Positions 7,592-13,901 of a DNA stretch of 15,575 nt are shown one piece after another. Origin of the DNA: WVWN01 sp964563535. GTDB lineage: Bacteria; RBG-13-66-14; B26-G2; WVWN01. Location of the stretch: assembly GCA_964563535.1 (NCBI GenBank), contig CAZLXP010000060.1, forward strand, positions 1 to 15,575, written 5' to 3'. Positions within the stretch are counted from its first letter, which is position 1. Each line of letters opens with the position of its first letter. The notes under the pieces were generated by a model. The model did not search any database, had not been told where the DNA came from, and saw nothing but the letters and a program-made list of their open reading frames with translations. A program made the translations under genes and the position numbers.

Positions 7592-8509
7592 ATGGTACAG
7601 GACCGGGAGATAGCGATTAAGTTATCGGGGGACGGCAGGGAATACGGGACCGTTACCGTTCCGGCGTCGCGATTGGATTCCGCTTGGGTGGAAGAGGAAA
7701 TAAGAAGGGTATACGAAGCGGGCGGCTTGCCGACGTTTATGGCCGCGGACTTAGCGCGGCGGGTAGTTAAAGACGTCAAGGCGGGAGAGGAGGAAAGGCT
7801 GAGAACGGAGGCCGCCGAAACCGGGGTAGGTAAAAAGGGCTTTGCCGGGGAAACGTATACCGCCCTTTCCGCGGATGAGATCGGCTTCCTCGTGTCGTCG
7901 AGTATGTGGAACGACCTTAAATTCCAATCGCTCCAAGCGTTTTTCTATTATTGTTGCTGTTATTTCCACAAGTATGAGGGTATCACGGTCGGGGGCCACG
8001 TCATAGGGAACGAGGCGGAGTTAACCGAGCTCGTGGCTGATTACGGCGGCCGCTACAATACGTTGTTAGTGTTCGTGCACGGCTACACTATGGGGGGCCA
8101 TTATCACGCCGAAGGCGGATTACCCCTTGAGCGCGTAGCCGAGACCTGCGACGCGCTTATGCCGGTGGGGCCCGGGAGGAAAGCGGTGATATTAAGTTCG
8201 TGTACGGCGGAGGACATTCCCGGGTATTACCCGGGCGTAAACGTCATGGGCGCTAAGGTCTACGCGTTAAGGGGCGATTTCTTTACCGATTTTAGTTACG
8301 GTAAAGGGGTATACGAGGGCGAGGAATTGGAATATTTCGAGTTAGTAGAGGTAAAATACAGCGGTAAAATTACCTGGCGTTATCTTCAGGGCATATACGG
8401 TGTCAAACCCGACCCGGGTTTACTCGATTACGTTTTATTTTATCCTACGGGGAAAATAAAGAAGTATAAGTTCGAAGGTGGCGACGATGAAGAGGAAGAT
8501 AAACGTTAA
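7592..8509 (+). CDS. Putative caspase/CHAT-fold cysteine-peptidase-like protein A (305 aa)
   Basis: There is no signal peptide and no membrane helix. Residues about 141-205 fit the clan CD (caspase/CHAT/clostripain) core. A helix (NEAELTELVADYGG) leads into a hydrophobic strand ending in His163-Gly164 (NTLLVFVHGY). A second helix (LPLERVAETCDAL) leads into a strand ending in Cys204 (RKAVILSSC). The His-Cys distance of 41 residues is normal for the clan. Next comes 'VNVMGAKVYALRGDF', a further strand. Residues 1-90 are an unrecognised charged region, possibly a docking or regulatory part. 'CCC' at 121-123 is unusual. The start ATG lies just 5 bases from a -10 box. The end overlaps the next gene (propeller) by 23 bases, indicating coupling. 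The protein has more A/T-ending codons than the tail genes. The peptidase fold is inferred from pattern, and catalytic activity and substrate are unknown. Confidence 0.5.
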   Translation: MVQDREIAIKLSGDGREYGTVTVPASRLDSAWVEEEIRRVYEAGGLPTFMAADLARRVVKDVKAGEEERLRTEAAETGVGKKGFAGETYTALSADEIGFLVSSSMWNDLKFQSLQAFFYYCCCYFHKYEGITVGGHVIGNEAELTELVADYGGRYNTLLVFVHGYTMGGHYHAEGGLPLERVAETCDALMPVGPGRKAVILSSCTAEDIPGYYPGVNVMGAKVYALRGDFFTDFSYGKGVYEGEELEYFELVEVKYSGKITWRYLQGIYGVKPDPGLLDYVLFYPTGKIKKYKFEGGDDEEEDKR

Positions 8510-9644
8510 TCCCGCCTATACCCCTCCCCGATTTGAAAACGCGCGGTATTCGGTTTTCCTCGTCTGCATTATTATATCGACGGGTTCTTTCTTGTCGTTT
8601 TTCAACGAATGTGGTTGCGCCAGCGACGGCGCTGGGGACCGCCGACCGGCGAAGAAGCGTGCGCCGTCGGTAGTTTTAAACCGCTACGCGTGTTCGGGCC
8701 TCGGCGGCGTGTTGCTTATCGCGGGGGATGGGCCGCTGATATCGAGCGACGACGGACGTTACGTCGCCTTGTTAGATTTCGATAATGGAGAACTAACGGC
8801 GGTATTTTTAAAGGGAATAGGGATAGGTATTTCCCCTTCGGTTTTCTCACCTTCCCGGAGCCGGGTTTATTTCGAAAGCCGCTTCACACCCCCGGCCGTG
8901 CGGGGGAAACGCGTAACCCCGACGATTTTCGATAGAGCGTACCTGATAGGGGAATATGACATAAAGACCAAAGCTATTAAGTATCTATTTTTAGGGCCTT
9001 TTATCGACGGCGGCTTCGGGTACTCGCCGAGAGGTAATACGATCATATTCGATTGTTTCGGATGGGCTGAACCAGGCCATCCGGAAAACCCGCTTAGACA
9101 CCACGTGTTTAAGTTGGACGTAGCTTCCGGAGAAGTGGAGGAAATATTAGGTAGCTATAGCATCCTTAACGTCGACGCGGTCGCGGCCGGCGGCCGTATA
9201 TTCCTTTTATCGGAGCGTAAAGAGGCGTTTTCCGATACCCGGTATTTTATATACGACTACGAAGGTCGGCGGCTAAGAGAGGTGCCGGTTTCGTACGACG
9301 ACGGTGTGCTCGACGGTAAATATTTATCGAGCGACGGTAAAAGAATAGCATTTAAAAGAGCGAGCCGCGTTAAGAGTATTCGCGCCTTTTCCGTAGAACG
9401 CTCCGTGAGAGCGGGGACCGAGGTTTTATTCGTCCAGGGCGAAGAGTACCGCGGTCGGTTCCGGGGCGGTTACTGTTTTTCCCCTGACGGCCATTATCTA
9501 GTCGTGTTATTCGCGAAGTACCCATGGCCGTGCGAATATTCGGAAGTTACCCTCGTTTTGTACGACCTCGATACCGGCGAGTCCGATTGGCTGGTTAAGG
9601 CGGAGTTCGCTCCTACGCATTTGTATTTGAATTGGCAAAATTAG
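8487..9644 (+). CDS. Membrane-anchored TolB/WD40-like beta-propeller (385 aa)
   Basis: I choose ATG 8487 because AAGG (8475-8478) sits 8 bases upstream; an in-frame GTG at 8478 has no ribosome site. The start lies inside the end of the preceding gene. Residues about 21-41 are a hydrophobic segment (SVFLVCIIISTGSFLSFF) followed by Cys residues (NECGC). The context is not a convincing lipobox, so I read it as an N-terminal membrane anchor with the rest outside the cytoplasm. The body shows propeller blade signatures of the PD40/TolB kind: 'SSDDGRYVALL', 'FSPSRSRVYF', 'YSPRGNTIIF', 'SSDGKRIAF' and 'FSPDGHYLVVLF'. No enzyme motif is seen. It is the last gene of cassette 1, followed by a strong terminator. 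Function unknown; being coupled to a putative cysteine-peptidase-fold gene suggests a joint role (inference). Confidence 0.7.
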   Translation: MKRKINVNPAYTPPRFENARYSVFLVCIIISTGSFLSFFNECGCASDGAGDRRPAKKRAPSVVLNRYACSGLGGVLLIAGDGPLISSDDGRYVALLDFDNGELTAVFLKGIGIGISPSVFSPSRSRVYFESRFTPPAVRGKRVTPTIFDRAYLIGEYDIKTKAIKYLFLGPFIDGGFGYSPRGNTIIFDCFGWAEPGHPENPLRHHVFKLDVASGEVEEILGSYSILNVDAVAAGGRIFLLSERKEAFSDTRYFIYDYEGRRLREVPVSYDDGVLDGKYLSSDGKRIAFKRASRVKSIRAFSVERSVRAGTEVLFVQGEEYRGRFRGGYCFSPDGHYLVVLFAKYPWPCEYSEVTLVLYDLDTGESDWLVKAEFAPTHLYLNWQN

Positions 9645-9677
9645 CCCGGGTTACGTCTTATAAATAATAACGTACAG

Positions 9678-9705
9678 CCGGAGGCTTACGCCTCTGGTTT
9701 TTTTT
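9678..9705 (+). terminator. Intrinsic terminator of cassette 1
   Basis: CCGGAGGC and GCCTCTGG form an 8-bp stem (one G-T pair) around a TTAC loop, followed by eight T residues. It is 33 bases after the propeller stop codon and closes the promoter-to-terminator unit starting at 7558. Confidence 0.92.
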
Positions 9706-9734
9706 GCCTGATGCCAATTAAGGCGTGCGGGGGT

Positions 9735-9762
9735 ATAGGGGCGTACAGCCGTACGCCCCTAC
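9735..9762. repeat. 28-bp REP-like palindrome, copy A
   Basis: The left arm TAGGGGCGTAC (9736-9746) and right arm GTACGCCCCTA (9751-9761) form an 11-bp perfect stem. The outermost bases (A/C) are mismatched. It belongs to the same family as 13933-13960 and 15053-15080. Its last base coincides with the first base of the direct repeat containing holin copy 2. Confidence 0.85.
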
Positions 9763-9969
9763 GGAGGATAACGTGAACGGATTTAAATCGCGGAAGTTCA
9801 TGCTGGCGGCGTTGGGCGTTGCGGCGGGCATCGTCGCGGCGTTCATCCTCCCGGCGCTGGGGCCGTTCGTGTGGCTGCGGGAGCACACGGTGGGGGTGTT
9901 CGCCGCGGCGTGCTCGCTGGCCGCCGCTTACATCGCCGGCAACGTCGTCATGGACCGGGGGCACGGGGG
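9762..9969 (+). repeat. Direct repeat copy 2 (holin gene and its ribosome site)
   Basis: Partner of 7279-7486, about 93% identical by hand count. The XhlA-like gene that precedes copy 1 is absent here and is replaced by a palindromic repeat. Confidence 0.9.
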
Positions 9970-9979
9970 GGAGGGCTAA
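9773..9979 (+). CDS. Two-TM holin-like protein, copy 2, GTG start (68 aa)
   Basis: The start is a GTG at 9773. Alignment with copy 1 at 7290 puts this GTG exactly opposite its ATG, with the same GGAGGATAA sequence upstream. An ATG further upstream (9725) would make the N-terminus read through a palindromic repeat and is rejected. The protein has the same two membrane helices as copy 1, with three substitutions (V17A, A33V, G37E) and a shorter tail ending GHGGEG. The reading frame is intact and most DNA differences are silent, so it has probably been kept under selection since duplication. It is followed three bases later by a 141-aa gene, which may be the ancestral downstream neighbour of the holin. 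It is probably transcribed by read-through or an unseen promoter, since a terminator lies just upstream. Confidence 0.7.
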   Translation: MNGFKSRKFMLAALGVAAGIVAAFILPALGPFVWLREHTVGVFAAACSLAAAYIAGNVVMDRGHGGEG

Positions 9980-9982
9980 GCG

Positions 9983-10408
9983 ATGGCTGGCGTCAAGGTA
10001 GAGCTGAAGGAAGCGGCCTTAAAACGCGTTTACGAGTACGAGGATGAGAACCTGAAGCTCGTCATTCCGATTCCGGGGTTGGAAGTTTTCGAGGCCGTTG
10101 TCAGGGAACTGGACCGTTTAAGGAAAGGCGACGACGCGGAATCGTGCGTAACGGTCCTGGCCCGGGCGTTCTGGCTACTGCACCAGCGGCCGGAAGAAAC
10201 GGGCGTTTTATGGTGGCGTAAGTCCCGGGCTCCGAAGGTGGACGAAAGGGAGGCGATGGCGGTCCTCGAAAATAAGGTAAAGAGCGTGGAAGTAGCGCGC
10301 GGGTTTCTACCTCCGGCGCTGTTCGGGTTTATAAACCACGTAATGGGCGGCGGAAAGGCCGACGGAGAGCCGCGGGACTACCAGGCGCGCATCGAACCGT
10401 CGATTTGA
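9983..10408 (+). CDS. Uncharacterised small protein, possible tail assembly chaperone (141 aa)
   Basis: The ATG at 9983 follows GGGAGGG (9969-9975), which lies in the end of the holin gene. The protein is soluble and mostly helical (LEVFEAVVRELDRLRKG; ESCVTVLARAFWLLHQRPEE), with a tryptophan pair in 'GVLWWRKSR' and a flexible end. I do not recognise the family. Its size, helical content and place upstream of a gene with a tape-measure-type motif would fit a tail assembly chaperone, but about 2.8 kb of accessory genes lie between them and the sequence itself gives no firm support. Its TGA stop is embedded in the -35 box (TTGACG) of the next promoter. Codon use is intermediate between the tail genes and the cassette genes. 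Confidence 0.45.
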   Translation: MAGVKVELKEAALKRVYEYEDENLKLVIPIPGLEVFEAVVRELDRLRKGDDAESCVTVLARAFWLLHQRPEETGVLWWRKSRAPKVDEREAMAVLENKVKSVEVARGFLPPALFGFINHVMGGGKADGEPRDYQARIEPSI

Positions 10409-10433
10409 CGCGTTAGACAGCAGCGGTTATAAT
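10405..10433 (+). promoter_or_regulatory. Near-consensus sigma-70 promoter of cassette 2
   Basis: TTGACG (10405-10410), a spacer of exactly 17 bases (10411-10427) and a perfect TATAAT (10428-10433). The ribosome site GGGGAGG (10439-10445) and ATG (10457) follow, leaving a leader of roughly 17 bases. The -35 box overlaps the upstream gene's stop codon. Confidence 0.87.
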
Positions 10434-10456
10434 GTATAGGGGAGGCGGTTCAAATT

Positions 10457-11191
10457 ATGGCGGGGCAAACGGTGAGGGTAATCGTCAAGACGACGAAAGG
10501 GACGGCGAGGAAGGATGTCGAGGAGGCCGTCGAGCAGGCGCTACGGGTGCAGTATAAGGAGATGATGGGCCCGCTCGGGCCGCCGCTCGCGGCCAAGGTC
10601 GCCGAAATAATGGGGCAGAAGGCGGAGGAGGTGGTAAGTACCGGCCGCGCTGTCGGCGGATATAACCAATTTACTTGTTTTATTGAGGCGGAGTGGGATA
10701 TTAAGAACACAGATACGCGAGAAATAATACTTAGGGATACGGCCCGGGTTCTAGAAACTGCGGAAACGGAAGGTCATAAGATCGAATTTATTTATTTCAA
10801 TATACCTTTTAACCCGGAGAGTGTTGCGGCGCAAATATCGGCCTCCGACACGTACGTGAAGTACGGCGTTTTCAACCGAATGGTAATTTATCACCATGGC
10901 GCGCAAATAATATACCACGGCCAAGAGATGCCCGGGCTCAGGGGACAATCGAAGTACGAGCCGTTTAAATATTACGACGTAGTACCCGCGTACGAAATAT
11001 TAGAAGTTTTAGGCCCGTTCGTTAAACCCGGGGGTTATTTCTGGATTTGGGGTTGCGGCCAGAAATACGCGCTTTGGCAAGCGGAAGCCGACAGGTACGG
11101 TTACGATTTGAAAATTAGGGTTTATCCCGAGAACGAAGACCACGACTACGCGAAACACATTGCTCCTTTTATCGATTTGTTTACGAAATGA
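10457..11191 (+). CDS. Putative caspase/CHAT-fold-like protein B (244 aa)
   Basis: The ATG at 10457 is 11 bases from GGGGAGG. There is no signal peptide. It has the same arrangement as protein A at 7592 although the sequences look very different. A strand 'KIEFIYFNI' (about 108-116) comes first. A helix and strand then end in His147-Gly148 (NRMVIYHHG, with a second HG at 154-155). Helix 'VPAYEILEVLGPFVKPGG' leads to strand 'YFWIWGC' with Cys200, 53 residues after the His. This matches the clan CD core order, but 'WIWGCGQK' is not a standard Cys motif, so confidence is lower than for A. Residues 1-65 (VRVIVKTTKGTARKDVEEAV...) form a charged, helical N-terminal region whose DNA is visibly more GC-rich than the rest of the gene. 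It is the first gene of an operon with two propeller lipoproteins. Activity and target are unknown. Confidence 0.42.
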   Translation: MAGQTVRVIVKTTKGTARKDVEEAVEQALRVQYKEMMGPLGPPLAAKVAEIMGQKAEEVVSTGRAVGGYNQFTCFIEAEWDIKNTDTREIILRDTARVLETAETEGHKIEFIYFNIPFNPESVAAQISASDTYVKYGVFNRMVIYHHGAQIIYHGQEMPGLRGQSKYEPFKYYDVVPAYEILEVLGPFVKPGGYFWIWGCGQKYALWQAEADRYGYDLKIRVYPENEDHDYAKHIAPFIDLFTK

Positions 11192-11215
11192 AAACTGAGG
11201 GCCGAGGTAAAACGT

Positions 11216-12166
11216 ATGAAAAAGCTAATTTCCTTTTCGGTTATATTCGGCTCTGCGTTCCTAACTATAATAAACTGCACTTCCCTTAAAAAGCCCGGTG
11301 GGAATAACATTACGGCTGAAAACAGCCCGGCCGCGACGGGCGGGGATACGGGGCTTTACGCATACGCGGGCGAATGGAAAACCGAAAGTTTTTATTATTC
11401 GGACCACGCGTTACCATTACCTATTGCGGTGGGTCCTAACGGCGACGTTTTCGCGGGTTCTAACGGCCTCGTCCAACGCTTTTCCCCAAATGGGGCTTTA
11501 CGGGGGGAATGGGAAATACCGTGCAATGTACGACCGGCGCCTCCAAACGGAGTAGCGGTTGGACCGAATGGCTTAGTATACGTTTCGGGAGGCCGTTACA
11601 GTAGCGTGCTTTACTACGAACCCGACGGGACTTTGGTCGGCGAGTGGGAAGCGACCGCTACCGGTCCTATTGCTATCGGTCCAAACGGCGACCTATACGT
11701 ATGTAGTTTTAATACTATCGAACGGTATTCCTGTCGCGGCGGATTTTTAGGTCGCTGGGGTACGGAAGGTTCGGGCCCCGGCGAGTTTAAATATATTATA
11801 GGAATCGCGGTAGGCTCTGACGGCAACGTTTACGTGGCCGATATTGCGAACGGCGGCGTACAATATTTCACAATGACCGGTTCCTTTATCGGCGAATGGG
11901 GCACGAAGGGGATCGCGGACGCGAAACTTGATTATCCCGGGGGCATAACGGTTAGTAACGACGGAAAGGTATTCGTAACCGTCGGGGGAGGCGTAAAGTT
12001 TTTTACGCTTTCCGGGTCGTTCTTAGATTCCTTTGATTTAGGACCGGAAGGCGGTATGTGTTTAGGCCGCGGTATAGCTGTAGCCTCGAAAGGGGATTTA
12101 TATATATCGGAGAGGTATAAGAAAAGGATATTGGATTACGCGCCTACCAAGGATATGCACGATTAG
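11216..12166 (+). CDS. NHL-repeat beta-propeller lipoprotein (316 aa)
   Basis: The ATG at 11216 is 8 bases after GAGG and 24 bases after the previous stop, so it is in the same operon. The signal peptide MKKLISFSVIFGSAFLTIIN is followed by Cys21. The lipobox I-I-N-C has an unusual Asn at -1, so lipidation is likely but not certain. A polar linker (about 22-45) leads into six NHL blades with motifs such as 'PIAVGPNGDVFA', 'GVAVGPNGLVYV', 'PIAIGPNGDLYV' and 'GIAVGSDGNVYVAD', plus strand segments 'VQYFTMTGSFIGEWG'. No catalytic residues are recognised. It resembles the minus-strand NHL protein at 5930 in blade consensus, but the blades here are more diverged and it lacks that protein's basic C-terminal tail. 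It should sit in the periplasm or on the outer membrane. Many A/T-ending codons distinguish it from the tail genes. Confidence 0.82.
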   Translation: MKKLISFSVIFGSAFLTIINCTSLKKPGGNNITAENSPAATGGDTGLYAYAGEWKTESFYYSDHALPLPIAVGPNGDVFAGSNGLVQRFSPNGALRGEWEIPCNVRPAPPNGVAVGPNGLVYVSGGRYSSVLYYEPDGTLVGEWEATATGPIAIGPNGDLYVCSFNTIERYSCRGGFLGRWGTEGSGPGEFKYIIGIAVGSDGNVYVADIANGGVQYFTMTGSFIGEWGTKGIADAKLDYPGGITVSNDGKVFVTVGGGVKFFTLSGSFLDSFDLGPEGGMCLGRGIAVASKGDLYISERYKKRILDYAPTKDMHD

Positions 12167-12199
12167 GGAATTAATTACCGGTCTTTGCGAGGGCGTACT

Positions 12200-13204
12200 A
12201 TGATAAACGCCGGTCGTAATTTTAAACTGTTAATAGAGGTATTGGTTATAACGGCGGTGGCGGCCGGTTGCGCGGAAAGAAAGCAGAACGCACGGCCTAG
12301 TGAAAAATCTGCACGGCAACGCGGCGCGCTTTACACGGTTAACGAGTACATGCCCTATGTTTATATTGGGGGGTGCGAACTACCGAGGCGGTGGTACTTC
12401 CGGAATCCGCGTTCCGCGCCCCCCCTGGCTGTTGTTACTTCTGCGTTAATATACGTTATGGATACAAATCCCTGCGGTAGCGTTCGGTATTTTTCCCGTG
12501 CCGGGATTTTATTAGGGGAAATCGAAACCCTTTCCGGTGACGACGTCGCGGCGGGGCCCAACGGAGATATTTACGTTTTTGACGCGTTCGGCGAAATAAG
12601 TGAAATACGGTATTTTAGTTTCGACGGTTTTTTTCAAGGGGATTGGTTTTTACGGCCCAGAAGGAAAGGCAACGTCCGGGGGTTCGAGTTCGGTGCAGTA
12701 GCGGTAGGGCCCTCGGGTAACGTGTACGTCGCCGAGGGTAGGCAAGACCGTCTAAGTTATTATTCGGCTTCCGGTTCCTTTTTAGGGGGGTGCGGTCGTA
12801 GCGGCTCGGGTCGCGGGGAATTTAAAGGCCCGAACGATATAGCCATCGCCCCTTCGGGCACGGTATACGTGTCCGATAGCGGTAACGGCCGGATACAATA
12901 TTTTACGCCGAACGGCTCCTACCTGGGCGAATGGGGAAGTAAAGACGCGCCGGACGGCCGCTTCGCCGGCCTTTTGAGTATCGCGGTTACGCCAGCGGGT
13001 GACGTTTTAGTAGCGGATATATATAAAAAGGAAATCGAGGTATTTTCCGCGACTGGTTCTTTCAAAGGCGGCTTCCGAATACCGGGGTTACGAACCCGTG
13101 AATTTTATTATCGCGATTTGGCCGTTGGGCCTGATGGTACGGTTTACGTATCATTCGGTGACCCGGGGTATATTTGGGTATTCTCGCCACGTAAAGGGGG
13201 TTAA
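12200..13204 (+). CDS. NHL-repeat beta-propeller lipoprotein (334 aa)
   Basis: I choose ATG 12200, 6 bases after GAGGG; an in-frame TTG at 12185 would place the ribosome site inside the gene. The signal sequence (NFKLLIEVLVITAVAAGC) ends at Cys24 with an A-A-G-C lipobox. After a charged linker there are six NHL blades. The later blades are closest to consensus ('DIAIAPSGTVYVSDSGNGRIQYF', split here as DIAIAPSGTVYV + GNGRIQYF); the first is degenerate (PLAVVTSALIYVMD). No enzyme motif is seen. It lies 33 bases after the previous NHL gene and is probably a diverged tandem paralogue. The ribosome site of the following tape-measure-like gene (AAAGGGGG) lies in its last codons. It is an exported scaffold or binding protein by family knowledge, with target unknown. 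Confidence 0.82.
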   Translation: MINAGRNFKLLIEVLVITAVAAGCAERKQNARPSEKSARQRGALYTVNEYMPYVYIGGCELPRRWYFRNPRSAPPLAVVTSALIYVMDTNPCGSVRYFSRAGILLGEIETLSGDDVAAGPNGDIYVFDAFGEISEIRYFSFDGFFQGDWFLRPRRKGNVRGFEFGAVAVGPSGNVYVAEGRQDRLSYYSASGSFLGGCGRSGSGRGEFKGPNDIAIAPSGTVYVSDSGNGRIQYFTPNGSYLGEWGSKDAPDGRFAGLLSIAVTPAGDVLVADIYKKEIEVFSATGSFKGGFRIPGLRTREFYYRDLAVGPDGTVYVSFGDPGYIWVFSPRKGG

Positions 13205-13207
13205 ATA

Positions 13208-13846
13208 ATGGACCAAGAGCAACACGAAATAATCTGCGAAGTTAAGACAGAGGATACGGGGAACCTCGGCAACTTCGCCGAGCAACTGAAGCAGCTCAAG
13301 GAAGAACCACTGAAGGGCCAAGGGGCGAAAAAAGGGGAAGAAGAAGAGAAAAAAGATAAGAAAGCCGAGAAGGAGGCGATAGGCCGGGTCTCGAACATGA
13401 TCGCCGGCGGCCTGGTCCAGGGCCTGAAATCCGGCGACGTGAAAGGTGCGTTGGAAGGCGTAGGGCTCCAGATGGCGGAGGGGATGGCCTCGTCGCTCGT
13501 TTCTAAAGGTATCAAATCGATACTAAGCGCGATTCCGGGCTTTGGCGCGCTCTTCAGCTTCCTCCCCTTCCAAAGCGAAGGCCTCGTCCGTCGCCCCACG
13601 ATGGCGCTGGTGGGCGAGCGGGAGCCGGAGTTTGTCGTGACGCAGGAGCGGATGATGGGGTTATTGCGGGGAGGCCGGCCGGGCTACGGCTTCGGCCCGG
13701 GCGACTTCGGCTTAGCGCCGAACGTGAACGTCGCCGCGCCCAACGTGAACGTCGAGGTGAGCGTGGCGCCCGGCGTCGACGCGGACATCCAGACGGCGTA
13801 TCGGGCTCGAGCCGGCGAGGCGCGCCTTGCGCAACTGGAGGGGTAG
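13208..13846 (+). CDS. Short protein with tape-measure-type C-terminal motif (212 aa)
   Basis: The ATG at 13208 is 3 bases after the previous stop, with GGGGG 7 bases upstream. Residues 1-30 are a small N-terminal segment. Residues about 31-56 are an extreme Lys/Glu/Gly linker (GEEEEKKDKKAEKE). Residues about 57-122 are hydrophobic and glycine-rich (MIAGGLVQGL, ILSAIPGFGALFSFLPF). Then comes 'EGLVRRPTMALVGEREPEFVV' (split: EGLVRRPTMALVG + EREPEFVV, 124-144), the motif that ends many phage tail tape-measure proteins (RPTLALVGEAGPE type). The end has a short repeat APNVNV (170-175 and 177-182). Known tape measures are usually far longer because they set tail length, so this is a mini form, a remnant of a larger gene, or a membrane-inserting relative. 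It is the last gene of the cassette 2 operon, before a strong terminator. From about 13380 the DNA returns to the GC-rich style of the tail genes. Confidence 0.6.
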   Translation: MDQEQHEIICEVKTEDTGNLGNFAEQLKQLKEEPLKGQGAKKGEEEEKKDKKAEKEAIGRVSNMIAGGLVQGLKSGDVKGALEGVGLQMAEGMASSLVSKGIKSILSAIPGFGALFSFLPFQSEGLVRRPTMALVGEREPEFVVTQERMMGLLRGGRPGYGFGPGDFGLAPNVNVAAPNVNVEVSVAPGVDADIQTAYRARAGEARLAQLEG

Positions 13847-13870
13847 CCGTCCGGGCCACCCTTCTTACCG

Positions 13871-13901
13871 ATAACCGGGGGCTGAAGCCCCCGGTTATTT
13901 T
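13871..13901 (+). terminator. Strong intrinsic terminator of the cassette 2 operon
   Basis: A perfect 12-bp stem (ATAACCGGGGGC / GCCCCCGGTTAT) closes a TGAA loop and is followed by TTT, with further T within the stem end (TTATTTT). It is 24 bases after the stop of the tape-measure-like gene. The converging minus-strand gene ends inside the right arm (stop codon 13895-13897), so the hairpin may act in both directions. Confidence 0.85.

Noticed and set aside
9725..9772. Upstream ATG giving an 84-residue holin-like protein
   Set aside because: The extra N-terminus would be translated from palindrome copy A, and comparison with holin copy 1 fixes the start at GTG 9773.
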